Assembly (NCBI GenBank): GCA_938029515.1
Contig: CALJAQ010000113.1
Coordinates: forward strand, 1 to 5,055
Origin: an uncultured Nitrososphaerales archaeon
GTDB lineage: Archaea > Thermoproteota > Nitrososphaeria > Nitrososphaerales > JAAOZN01
Direction of reading: 5' to 3'
DNA: 5,055 nucleotides
Below the pieces are notes generated by a model. It was given only the letters and a program-made list of their open reading frames with translations, did not search any database and had not been told where the DNA came from. Made by a program: the position numbers and the translations under genes. Below are positions 1 to 4,813 of this stretch, in pieces. How positions within the stretch are numbered: the first letter of the stretch is position 1; the number at the start of each line of letters is the position of its first letter.

Positions 1-425
1 AGCTGATAACAGCAGCTAAAGGAAAGGGGTGCAGAGTAGATGGGCGGGAAGCGCACCCCTCAAAGGTAGACGATCTGGCCACCGCAGTAGTCTCGCTAAG
101 CCTAAGGGTAAAAGGAGAATATAGAAACGACCCAAAGATGCTTGCTAACTTAATCAACAGCATAAAACACCCTAGGATACTCGGCACAGCGTCTCTAGAG
201 ACAGCCTATGTCGCAATCGGGAAAGTAGATGGATTCATAGAACCATACCCTAGACTAAGGGTTTACGACTGCCTACCTTCCCTATTCTTAGTAAAAGAAG
301 CTAAAGGCGCATATAAGATCCTTCAGAGGCAAGGAGACATCGACCTTAGAAGCGGAGAAACAGTAGGATACGCTGCAGCCGGCTGCATAGGTTTGTTGGA
401 GAAGATGTTGAAGCTCATCGCTTAA
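1..425 (+). CDS. Inositol monophosphatase-family phosphatase, C-terminal part (5' end outside window)
   Basis: This is the last 140 residues of a Mg2+-dependent sugar-phosphatase of the inositol monophosphatase / archaeal fructose-1,6-bisphosphatase superfamily. The reading frame enters at base 3 and stops with TAA at 423-425. The visible part carries the family's C-terminal lobe: an R-x-LGTASLETAYVAIGKVDGF segment (the usual G-[ST]-A-x-[LE]-x-x-Y-V-A-x-G-x-x-D), then LRVYDCLPS at about 255-281. In that second segment the Asp (267-269) stands where family members have the third metal-binding Asp of the WD-x-A-x-G motif. Tyr replaces Trp and the AAG is changed, which is common in archaeal members. 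The N-terminal metal motifs (E-E, D-P-L-D-G-T) lie outside the window, so substrate cannot be assigned between inositol-1-phosphate, fructose-1,6-bisphosphate and related sugars. A Nudix gene follows 40 bp downstream on the same strand. Confidence 0.85.
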   Translation, partial: LITAAKGKGCRVDGREAHPSKVDDLATAVVSLSLRVKGEYRNDPKMLANLINSIKHPRILGTASLETAYVAIGKVDGFIEPYPRLRVYDCLPSLFLVKEAKGAYKILQRQGDIDLRSGETVGYAAAGCIGLLEKMLKLIA

Positions 426-452
426 AAAAGCTAAATAAGTGGATATTTTGAT

Positions 453-456
453 GGTG
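453..456 (+). promoter_or_regulatory. Ribosome binding site (GGTG) for the Nudix gene
   Basis: GGTG, part of the anti-Shine-Dalgarno complement GGAGGTGATC, lies 9 nt before the TTG at 466. An in-frame TGA at 460-462 excludes any earlier start, including the ATG at 451. This site therefore supports TTG as the initiator. Confidence 0.5.
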
Positions 457-465
457 TGTTGAGCC

Positions 466-891
466 TTGCTTGAGGAGAGGTCTGCTGGTGCAATAATCGT
501 ATACCGTTCTGATAGTCTTCTTGAGTACCTCATACTACACTACCCAGCAGGCCACTGGGACTTCCCAAAGGGTAATGTTGAAAAAGGGGAGAGCGATTTA
601 GACGCTGCTATAAGAGAAATCTCAGAAGAGACAGGTTTGACTAATCTGAACTTCGTTAACAGCTTCAGAAAGACGATACAGTATTACTATAAGAGGGGAG
701 ACCAATTAGTTAAGAAGAGTGTAACATTTTATCTGGCTGAAGCTAAGAGTAAGGATGTAAAACTCTCCTTCGAACATAAAGGCTATATTTGGCTTCCTAT
801 AGACGATGCGTTAGCAAAGGTTACATATCAAAACGCAAAGGATGTGTTAAAAGAGGCGCATCGATTCTTAACTCAAATAAATCAAGCTTAG
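466..891 (+). CDS. Nudix hydrolase, bis(5'-nucleosyl)-tetraphosphatase (Ap4A hydrolase) type
   Basis: Predicted cytoplasmic Nudix hydrolase (141 aa) that would cleave diadenosine tetraphosphate asymmetrically to ATP and AMP. A complete Nudix box GX5EX7REUXEEXGU occupies residues 36-58 (bases 571-639): G36, E42, R50-E51, E54-E55, G57, L58. It is preceded by HWDFPKG, the form typical of Ap4A hydrolases (human NUDT2 has HHWTPPKG). Further matches to NUDT2 from memory are SAGAIIVYR at the N terminus, LSFEHKGYIWL in the middle, and LKEAHRFL near the C terminus. Length is close to NUDT2 (about 147 aa). The start is TTG, fixed by an in-frame TGA just upstream. The gene probably shares a transcript with the phosphatase before it. 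Its TAG stop overlaps the convergent pyrF stop. Substrate is inferred from motif similarity; other Nudix substrates remain possible. Confidence 0.88.
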   Translation: MLEERSAGAIIVYRSDSLLEYLILHYPAGHWDFPKGNVEKGESDLDAAIREISEETGLTNLNFVNSFRKTIQYYYKRGDQLVKKSVTFYLAEAKSKDVKLSFEHKGYIWLPIDDALAKVTYQNAKDVLKEAHRFLTQINQA

Positions 892-1646
892 CGTCCTAAC
901 CAACTCTCTTCCCTCAGCCTTTGAGCCTCAGCAAGCAGATTAGGTGAGTTAAGAATAGAACGACCCACTATCAAATAAGTAGCACCAGCTCTAAGAGCCT
1001 TTAAAGCAGAACCGCCTTGCACACCGACTCCAGGAGAAAATATTGGAAGCATCTTGCCCGTTAACTCAGCTACCTCCTTTATGATCTTAGGTCTAGTAGC
1101 GCCGACAACAAGCCCGTCAGCACCCCACTTCAAAGCCTTCTCAGCGAAGAATGTGTAAAGCGGTTTTAATAAGTTAGTCGCTGTTTTAACTCTAAGCCCA
1201 TAGCCTTCAGAGGCGCCTTTATGGCTCATGTATGTTAAGAAGATAACACCCATCAGCCTTTTATGGGCTTCATCTATAGTCGGCTGTAAAGCATCTTTGT
1301 AGCCCACTATCGGGTTAACTATGAGCGCATCGAACCCAGCCTTCTGCAAAACGTTAAGCACAGCTAAGTTGGTTGAGGAGACGTCGTTGAGCTTAAGGTC
1401 TGCTATCGTCTGCAACCCTTTTTGATGCGCTGCGTCAACTACACACATTATATCTTTTAAGGCTAGGGGTAAGAGTAAGTGGAAGTTGATCTTCACAGCC
1501 GCGAATTCATCTCCAAGCAGTTGTACAACTTTTAACGCTGAATCAAGCATTTGATCACCCATATTCAAATCAAGGGCCAACACCAACCTACTTTTATGTG
1601 AATTAGAAGCCTCAGACAAACGCTCTTTAAAGCTCATACCGCTCAA
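888..1646 (-). CDS. pyrF: Orotidine 5'-phosphate decarboxylase
   Basis: Catalyses OMP to UMP plus CO2, the last step of de novo pyrimidine synthesis, in the cytoplasm. The 252-aa product has the full set of OMPDC barrel motifs: LALD with D26, VKIN with K52, the catalytic D-x-K-x-x-D at D83-K85-D88 (IADLKLNDVSST), NPIVGYKDAL around 111-120, GADGLVVGATRP around 176-186, the phosphate-binding SPGVGVQGG at 204-212, and VGRSI at 227-231. Length is normal for archaeal OMPDC. The chosen start is TTG at 1646: it overlaps the upstream gene's TGA as TTGA and has a GGTG 8 nt upstream. An in-frame ATG at 1637 (residue 4) is the alternative. Translation is probably coupled to the 225-aa protein. The 3' end overlaps the convergent Nudix gene at the stop codons. 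Confidence 0.96.
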   Translation of the reverse strand: MSGMSFKERLSEASNSHKSRLVLALDLNMGDQMLDSALKVVQLLGDEFAAVKINFHLLLPLALKDIMCVVDAAHQKGLQTIADLKLNDVSSTNLAVLNVLQKAGFDALIVNPIVGYKDALQPTIDEAHKRLMGVIFLTYMSHKGASEGYGLRVKTATNLLKPLYTFFAEKALKWGADGLVVGATRPKIIKEVAELTGKMLPIFSPGVGVQGGSALKALRAGATYLIVGRSILNSPNLLAEAQRLREESWLGR

Positions 1647-2320
1647 AGCTTTGACACCATAGGATGAGGCTCCTTCAGCCTGATAACCTTAAGGTAGAGG
1701 TAGCCGTGCTCCTCAACCCTATCTGTAAAAGATACATCAGACGCCTTATTCGAATATCTTATAAAACTGCCACTCGGCTCTCTGTCCAAGCGGCAGTAGA
1801 AGAAGATAGACGATTCATCAGACTCATCTAAACTAGCAAACACGCCAGCAACCCATCCCCCATTAGATCTGAAGCCAAAAATCGGGAGAGGTGATTCTTC
1901 AAAAAGCACCCTATATGCGCTAATCTTGGCTAAACTTATCAGATCAGCTACTTCTACCGAGGATATCTTTCTAACCCACTTAGCGTCATCAACCGATCCA
2001 AAGACGTTAAGCGTCTTCTTCACAGCGACTATTGGCGCATACAGTAAGAATGATGGAGTATTTGATATACGCACATCCTCTAAGCCTGCGGAGTTACGGT
2101 ATTCAATGAAGTGACCGAACTTATCTGACTTCACATAGTAAAATATAGGGTTGCCGAAATAGGTGTCTAAATGAACAGCCAACTTAACCCCATCTTTAGA
2201 TTCAAAGGCGAAGACAAGCATAGGCGCCCGTTCAAGTGCGCAACACAACCTACCTAACTCCTTAATGTCAAGAAGCTCCACGAATATAGGTGCACCTAAT
2301 TTCTTCTTTAACCCCATCAC
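1643..2320 (-). CDS. Unrecognised 225-aa protein with two similar halves, coupled to pyrF
   Basis: I do not recognise this family. No signal peptide, membrane segment or metal-binding cluster is visible, so it is probably soluble and cytoplasmic. The sequence folds onto itself as two repeats of about 90 residues. Repeat 1 (about 15-101) and repeat 2 (about 122-216) both have a helix ending in LE/FE-x-[AS]-P, then F-[AG]-F-x-S-x-x-G, a strand P/S-IF-[YF]-Y, F-I-x-Y-x-N, and a final strand pair ending in V-x-x-K or I-R-L-K. A linker at about 102-121 joins them. The start is GTG at 2320, followed directly by an ATG at 2317 that could serve instead. A TATA-like box centred 25 bp upstream suggests a nearly leaderless mRNA. 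Its TGA overlaps the pyrF TTG start, so the two are likely made together. A role near pyrimidine synthesis is only a guess from position. Confidence 0.75.
   Translation of the reverse strand: MMGLKKKLGAPIFVELLDIKELGRLCCALERAPMLVFAFESKDGVKLAVHLDTYFGNPIFYYVKSDKFGHFIEYRNSAGLEDVRISNTPSFLLYAPIVAVKKTLNVFGSVDDAKWVRKISSVEVADLISLAKISAYRVLFEESPLPIFGFRSNGGWVAGVFASLDESDESSIFFYCRLDREPSGSFIRYSNKASDVSFTDRVEEHGYLYLKVIRLKEPHPMVSKL
1655..1658 (-). promoter_or_regulatory. Ribosome binding site (GGTG) for pyrF
   Basis: Read on the minus strand, GGTG sits 8 nt before the TTG at 1646 and 17 nt before the alternative ATG at 1637. The spacing favours TTG as the pyrF start. The site lies inside the last codons of the preceding gene. 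Confidence 0.45.
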
Positions 2321-2337
2321 CCTTAAACTCTTAAGGG
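2320..2337. repeat. Inverted repeat CCCTTAA-N4-TTAAGGG at the start of the pyrF operon
   Basis: The plus strand reads CCCTTAA (2320-2326), ACTC (2327-2330), TTAAGGG (2331-2337), a perfect 7-bp inverted repeat with a 4-nt spacer. It lies between the predicted minus-strand TATA box and the GTG start of the 225-aa gene, touching the first base of the start codon. The position would suit a repressor operator, or a small hairpin at the 5' end of the mRNA. The sequence is directly visible; function is inferred. Confidence 0.5.
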
Positions 2338-2340
2338 GGC

Positions 2341-2349
2341 GTTAAATAG
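2341..2349 (-). promoter_or_regulatory. TATA-like promoter element for the 225-aa protein / pyrF operon
   Basis: On the minus strand this reads CTATTTAAC, with A-rich sequence just upstream (AAAAAC) that could act as a BRE. If transcription begins at the GTG (2320), the element spans about -29 to -21, the usual archaeal TATA distance for leaderless transcripts. It lies in the 68-bp divergent region shared with the DUF72 gene. Confidence 0.5.
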
Positions 2350-2361
2350 GTTTTTACATAG

Positions 2362-2369
2362 CTTATTAC
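2362..2369 (+). promoter_or_regulatory. Possible TATA-like element for the DUF72 gene
   Basis: CTTATTAC lies about 20-27 bp before the ATG at 2389, which would give a leaderless transcript. A T-rich stretch ending in TTTTTACATA (2351-2360) just upstream is an alternative box that would leave a short leader of several bases. No good Shine-Dalgarno sequence precedes this ATG, which fits leaderless initiation. Confidence 0.35.
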
Positions 2370-2388
2370 CTTCCTCTGTAGAAGAGTA

Positions 2389-3114
2389 ATGAACGTGAAA
2401 GTTGGTTGCTGTGGTTTAGCTGGGCTAACCCTCTCCGAGTATGCGGAGAAGTTTGATGTTATAGAGATTCAAGCCACATTCTACAAGCTCCCTCTACCTA
2501 CGACGGCTTTAAGATGGAGAAGAAGCGTCCCTGAGCGGTTTGAGTTCACCATGAAAGCTTTTCAAGGCATTACGCACCCTATATCAAGCCCAACTTGGAG
2601 GAGAGCAGGTGGCCAAAAGCCAAAAGAAAAGCAAGAATTTTATGGGCATCTACAACTCACCGATGAAAACTTCGAATGCTGGCGTAGAACACTACAAATC
2701 TACTCCCTCCTTAAAGCGACATTCTGTGTAATCAACCTCCCCCCATCATTTAACAAGACCGCTGAGAACGTAAAGAGGCTTGTAAACTTCTTCAAAAAGA
2801 GGACAGTCAACATAGGCATCGAATTCAGACACATAAGCTGGATTAAAGACAGTAAAGATACAGCAGAAGCCCTAAAAGAAGTCAATGCTGTACATGTTGT
2901 AGACCCCTTCACCTCAAAGCCGCTTGTAGAGGGCAATATACAATACTTCAGACTACACGGACTAGGTTCAAGACCCTACGTCTACACGTATAGTGATGAC
3001 GACCTCAAGGAGCTGAGGAAGATAGTGCAAGAGCAGAGCGCGGCTAAGGTCTATGTTATGTTCAATAACACATCTATGCGTGATGATGCGCAACGCTTTA
3101 TCAAATTACTGTAG
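2389..3114 (+). CDS. DUF72 / YecE-family TIM-barrel protein
   Basis: Member of the widespread DUF72 (YecE-like, PF01904) family, a TIM-barrel fold whose biochemical role is not established to my knowledge. The 241-aa product shows the family landmarks in order: VGCCG near residues 5-9, FDVIEIQATFY at 22-32 (usually V-E-x-N-x-T-F-Y; here Q28 and A29 replace the typical N and S), RFEFTMKAFQGITH at 50-63 with K56, EFRHISW at 145-151, YFRLHG at 186-191, and VYVMFNNTSMRDDA at 221-234. Length is typical. The ATG at 2389 follows a probable leaderless promoter. A 118-aa gene begins 16 bp after the stop, so the two probably form an operon. It runs divergently from the pyrF operon. Confidence 0.9.
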   Translation: MNVKVGCCGLAGLTLSEYAEKFDVIEIQATFYKLPLPTTALRWRRSVPERFEFTMKAFQGITHPISSPTWRRAGGQKPKEKQEFYGHLQLTDENFECWRRTLQIYSLLKATFCVINLPPSFNKTAENVKRLVNFFKKRTVNIGIEFRHISWIKDSKDTAEALKEVNAVHVVDPFTSKPLVEGNIQYFRLHGLGSRPYVYTYSDDDLKELRKIVQEQSAAKVYVMFNNTSMRDDAQRFIKLL

Positions 3115-3117
3115 GTA

Positions 3118-3121
3118 GGAG
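3118..3121 (+). promoter_or_regulatory. Ribosome binding site (GGAG) for the 118-aa protein
   Basis: GGAG lies 9 nt before the TTG at 3131, in the 16-bp gap after the DUF72 stop. No ATG or GTG start fits better, so this site decides the TTG start. Confidence 0.55.
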
Positions 3122-3130
3122 ACGCTGACT

Positions 3131-3487
3131 TTGGATAACAGTAGAGAAGAAAGGTTAACACGCGCAAGAATTGAACTTCAATCAGCCTACACCACACTCG
3201 AACAGATCGAATCAAGTAAGTCGTTAGAGAAATATAAAGTAGAGGTTTGGAGGGCGAGGAGCAGAGTTGAACTAGCCATTCTGCTGATAAAGCTTGCTGC
3301 AAACGTTGAATACGAAGATAGAAGACCGCCCCTAGTCTTGAGAGCTGAGCCTCAAGTAATCCTTGACAAAGCGAAGAAGATGTTGTTTAAAGCCTTAAAC
3401 GAGTCTCAGAGCATCAGCACAACGTTAGAGAGGGTGAGAAGGGTGAGAGATCTGCTTCTGCTGCTTGAATCCGGTGTGAAGAGTTAA
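3131..3487 (+). CDS. Unrecognised 118-aa all-helical charged protein
   Basis: I do not recognise this protein. It is rich in Leu, Glu, Arg and Lys. It appears to form two antiparallel helical hairpins: residues about 4-58, and about 74-114. They are separated by a short proline-bearing, charged linker (EDRRPP, 62-67). A-x-x-x-L patterns in both parts hint at TPR-like or coiled-coil packing, without a clear consensus. It has no signal peptide, membrane segment, cysteines or obvious catalytic residues, which suggests a structural or binding role. The TTG start is supported by GGAG at 9 nt. It sits 16 bp after the DUF72 gene and is probably co-transcribed with it. Its TAA overlaps the TAA of the convergent eL22-like gene within TTAA. 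Coding status is inferred from the ribosome binding site, tight spacing and amphipathic composition. Confidence 0.7.
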   Translation: MDNSREERLTRARIELQSAYTTLEQIESSKSLEKYKVEVWRARSRVELAILLIKLAANVEYEDRRPPLVLRAEPQVILDKAKKMLFKALNESQSISTTLERVRRVRDLLLLLESGVKS

Positions 3488-3765
3488 CTTTCTACTTCTT
3501 CTATTAACTTTATGAAATTCAATTCGCCGCTCTTAACTAAGACTCGATACTTTCTTCTCAACCCTTCTGTGTGCAGAAACCGCTTTAGGTAGACCTTCAA
3601 CCTTCCAGCATTAATCTTTTTGTCACCACCTTTAGCAACTACGATTGTACCTCCTTGCACAGAAACATCTACTCCTAAGCGCTCCTTAAGGAAGTCAGCT
3701 AGATTCTGAGCTAGATCCTTGAGTTCATTCAATTTAACTGTGAGCGAGCCGCTGGACTCACCCAA
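3484..3765 (-). CDS. rpl22e: eL22-like ribosomal protein (eukaryote-type L22e family)
   Basis: Small 93-aa basic-core protein that aligns with eukaryotic ribosomal protein eL22 (human RPL22, compared from memory). The order is a helix LADFLKERLGV (22-32; human FEQFLQERIKV), a glycine turn and strand GGTIVVA (38-44; human GGGVVTI), KKI (49-51; human SKI), then Y-L-K-R-F-L (59-64; human YLKYLTKKYL), LRRKYRVLV (69-77; human LRDWLRVVA), and a final acidic helix or strand (81-93). Human RPL22 is longer (128 aa) because of N-terminal and acidic C-terminal extensions that this protein lacks or shortens. A role in the large ribosomal subunit is inferred from homology only. The TTG start lies 2 nt after the purA stop, with GGAGGTG inside purA, so the two are translationally linked. 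Its TAA overlaps the convergent 118-aa gene. A different small RNA-binding protein of the same fold is the main alternative. Confidence 0.72.
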   Translation of the reverse strand: MGESSGSLTVKLNELKDLAQNLADFLKERLGVDVSVQGGTIVVAKGGDKKINAGRLKVYLKRFLHTEGLRRKYRVLVKSGELNFIKLIEEVES

Positions 3766-3767
3766 TT

Positions 3768-4778
3768 CTACGCTTCACACCTCCTATCGACAATATCGTC
3801 GACTGTAGGGCCTGTGCCTATAAGTGTTACCTTCACCCCAGTCTCAGCCTCGATTCTCCAGATGAACTTTTTAGCATCAGCTGAGAGGTCTTGAAAACTC
3901 TTGGCACCTGCATCATCCTTGAATAACACATCAAGCTTTGTCAGAGCGATCTGCGTTGCGCTATTTAGCAGACAGGCTCTCCTAGCCAGCTTAAAGTTAA
4001 ATGGAGCTGCCCTTCTCAACCTTCCAGTTACCGTGCCAAATTCACCCCAGCCCAGTTTAACCACCTCTTCTGCTGGTAGTTCACCCTCTAGAGGGCCTTC
4101 GCCGACTCTCGTCAGATACGCCTTTAACACAACGATGACTTCACCGACTTTAAGAGGGCCTATGCCAACGTCTGCGCAGGCTGCTGATGCGGTTGTGTCT
4201 TTTGATGTCACATATGGGTAGGTTCCGTGGTAAAGTGATAGGAAGGTTCCTTGAGTCCCTTCTACTAAAACACGCTTGCTTGCATCCAGAGCGCTGTTTA
4301 CTTCAGCAGCTACATCTGTTAAGAACTCCTGTAGGGAGGGTACCTCTCTTGCAACCCTACCTTTTCTTAGAACCCTGTCGGCGTTAGCTGGGCCTGTGCC
4401 TGTGCCGGTTGTTCCGATCTTCTCCTTTAGATGCCCTCTTCTATCACGCTGAATATGCTCTTCCTCTATAACCCCAGTCTGATAATCGACACCTATCCTC
4501 CCCTTAACACCTGTCAACTCAACCTCCTCAAGTAGAAGTTGAGGGTTCACAAGCACGCCTGACCCTATTAGGAGGCGTGTCTGCGGGTTCGTAAAGGCGC
4601 TGGGGATCAACCTAACCTTATATGTCTTACCCAAGTATACTACTGTGTGCCCAGCGTTCGGCCCAACGCCGCCTCTTACGGCTAAATCCACCTTATCTTT
4701 TAAGGCTAAGTAGGAGATTACCTTCCCTTTTCCCTCGTCTCCAAATGCTCCTCCAACAACCAGAACAGCTTTCGACAT
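3768..4778 (-). CDS. purA: Adenylosuccinate synthetase, short archaeal type
   Basis: Catalyses IMP + L-aspartate + GTP to adenylosuccinate + GDP + Pi, the committed step from IMP to AMP, in the cytoplasm. The 336-aa product has the GTP-binding, catalytic GDEGKGK at 13-19 with the expected catalytic base D14, and NAGHT at 41-45 with the expected catalytic H44. These are followed by IGTTGTGTGPANADRV (IMP-site loop), EGTQG, HGTYPYVTSKDTTA, KAYLTRVGEGP, EFGTVTGRLRR and LTKLDVL. E. coli PurA has about 430 residues; archaeal enzymes are commonly about 340, so this is the normal short form and not a truncation. The G-x-F-G variant replaces bacterial Q-W-G at the N terminus. The start is ATG at 4778, with GAGGG 6 nt upstream and a TATA-like box about 27 bp upstream. 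It lies 35 bp after the prenyltransferase gene and 2 bp before the eL22-like gene. Confidence 0.96.
   Translation of the reverse strand: MSKAVLVVGGAFGDEGKGKVISYLALKDKVDLAVRGGVGPNAGHTVVYLGKTYKVRLIPSAFTNPQTRLLIGSGVLVNPQLLLEEVELTGVKGRIGVDYQTGVIEEEHIQRDRRGHLKEKIGTTGTGTGPANADRVLRKGRVAREVPSLQEFLTDVAAEVNSALDASKRVLVEGTQGTFLSLYHGTYPYVTSKDTTASAACADVGIGPLKVGEVIVVLKAYLTRVGEGPLEGELPAEEVVKLGWGEFGTVTGRLRRAAPFNFKLARRACLLNSATQIALTKLDVLFKDDAGAKSFQDLSADAKKFIWRIEAETGVKVTLIGTGPTVDDIVDRRCEA
3778..3784 (-). promoter_or_regulatory. Strong ribosome binding site (GGAGGTG) for the eL22-like gene, inside purA
   Basis: On the minus strand GGAGGTG lies within the last purA codons, 12 nt before the TTG at 3765. This is the best Shine-Dalgarno match in the window, with a slightly long spacer. 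The in-frame GTG at 3780 runs straight into TGA, so TTG remains the best start. The site supports 3484-3765 as a real translated gene. Confidence 0.65.
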
Positions 4779-4784
4779 ACCTTA

Positions 4785-4789
4785 CCCTC
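4785..4789 (-). promoter_or_regulatory. Ribosome binding site (GAGGG) for purA
   Basis: GAGGG on the minus strand lies 6 nt before the purA ATG. It supports translation from a transcript that continues from the prenyltransferase gene. Confidence 0.4.
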
Positions 4790-4800
4790 ATAGGTTAACC

Positions 4801-4810
4801 TTAATTAAAA
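4801..4810 (-). promoter_or_regulatory. Possible internal TATA-like promoter for purA
   Basis: On the minus strand this reads TTTTAATTAA, centred about 27 bp before the purA ATG, the distance expected if purA had its own leaderless start. The presence of GAGGG closer to the ATG argues that a leadered mRNA is also used. The 35-bp gap also holds a perfect 10-bp palindrome, AGGTTAACCT (4792-4801). Confidence 0.35.
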
Positions 4811-4813
4811 TGA

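Noticed and set aside
255..281. Altered WD-x-A-x-G motif (YDCLPS) in the phosphatase as a sign of lost activity
   Set aside because: The metal-binding Asp is kept, and archaeal members often lack the Trp, so the change does not indicate inactivation.
420..431. GCTT-AAAA-AAGC as a terminator after the phosphatase
   Set aside because: A 4-bp stem with an A-rich loop and no T tract on the transcribed strand is too weak. The Nudix gene follows on the same strand.
288..533. Minus-strand open frame of 81 codons across the phosphatase end and the Nudix start
   Set aside because: It overlaps two well-supported genes on the other strand, and its product resembles no family. It is a shadow frame.
1635..1637. 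ATG as the pyrF start instead of TTG at 1646
   Set aside because: The ATG has no ribosome binding site at a suitable distance, while the TTG has GGTG at 8 nt and overlaps the upstream stop. The ATG cannot be fully excluded.
1686..1695. Palindrome ACCTTAAGGT as an operator
   Set aside because: It lies within the 3' coding part of the 225-aa gene, far from any promoter. A single 10-bp palindrome can occur by chance.
3051..3302. Minus-strand open frame of 83 codons over the DUF72 / 118-aa junction
   Set aside because: It lies antisense to two genes with good ribosome binding or family evidence, and its Ser/Leu/Cys-rich product looks non-coding.
3901..4387. Two plus-strand open frames (106 and 66 codons) inside purA
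   Set aside because: They are antisense to strongly conserved purA sequence and show no family features.
3768..4778. PurA seems about 100 residues short compared with E. coli
   Set aside because: All active-site motifs are present, and archaeal PurA proteins are commonly about 340 aa, so this is the usual archaeal form and not a truncation.
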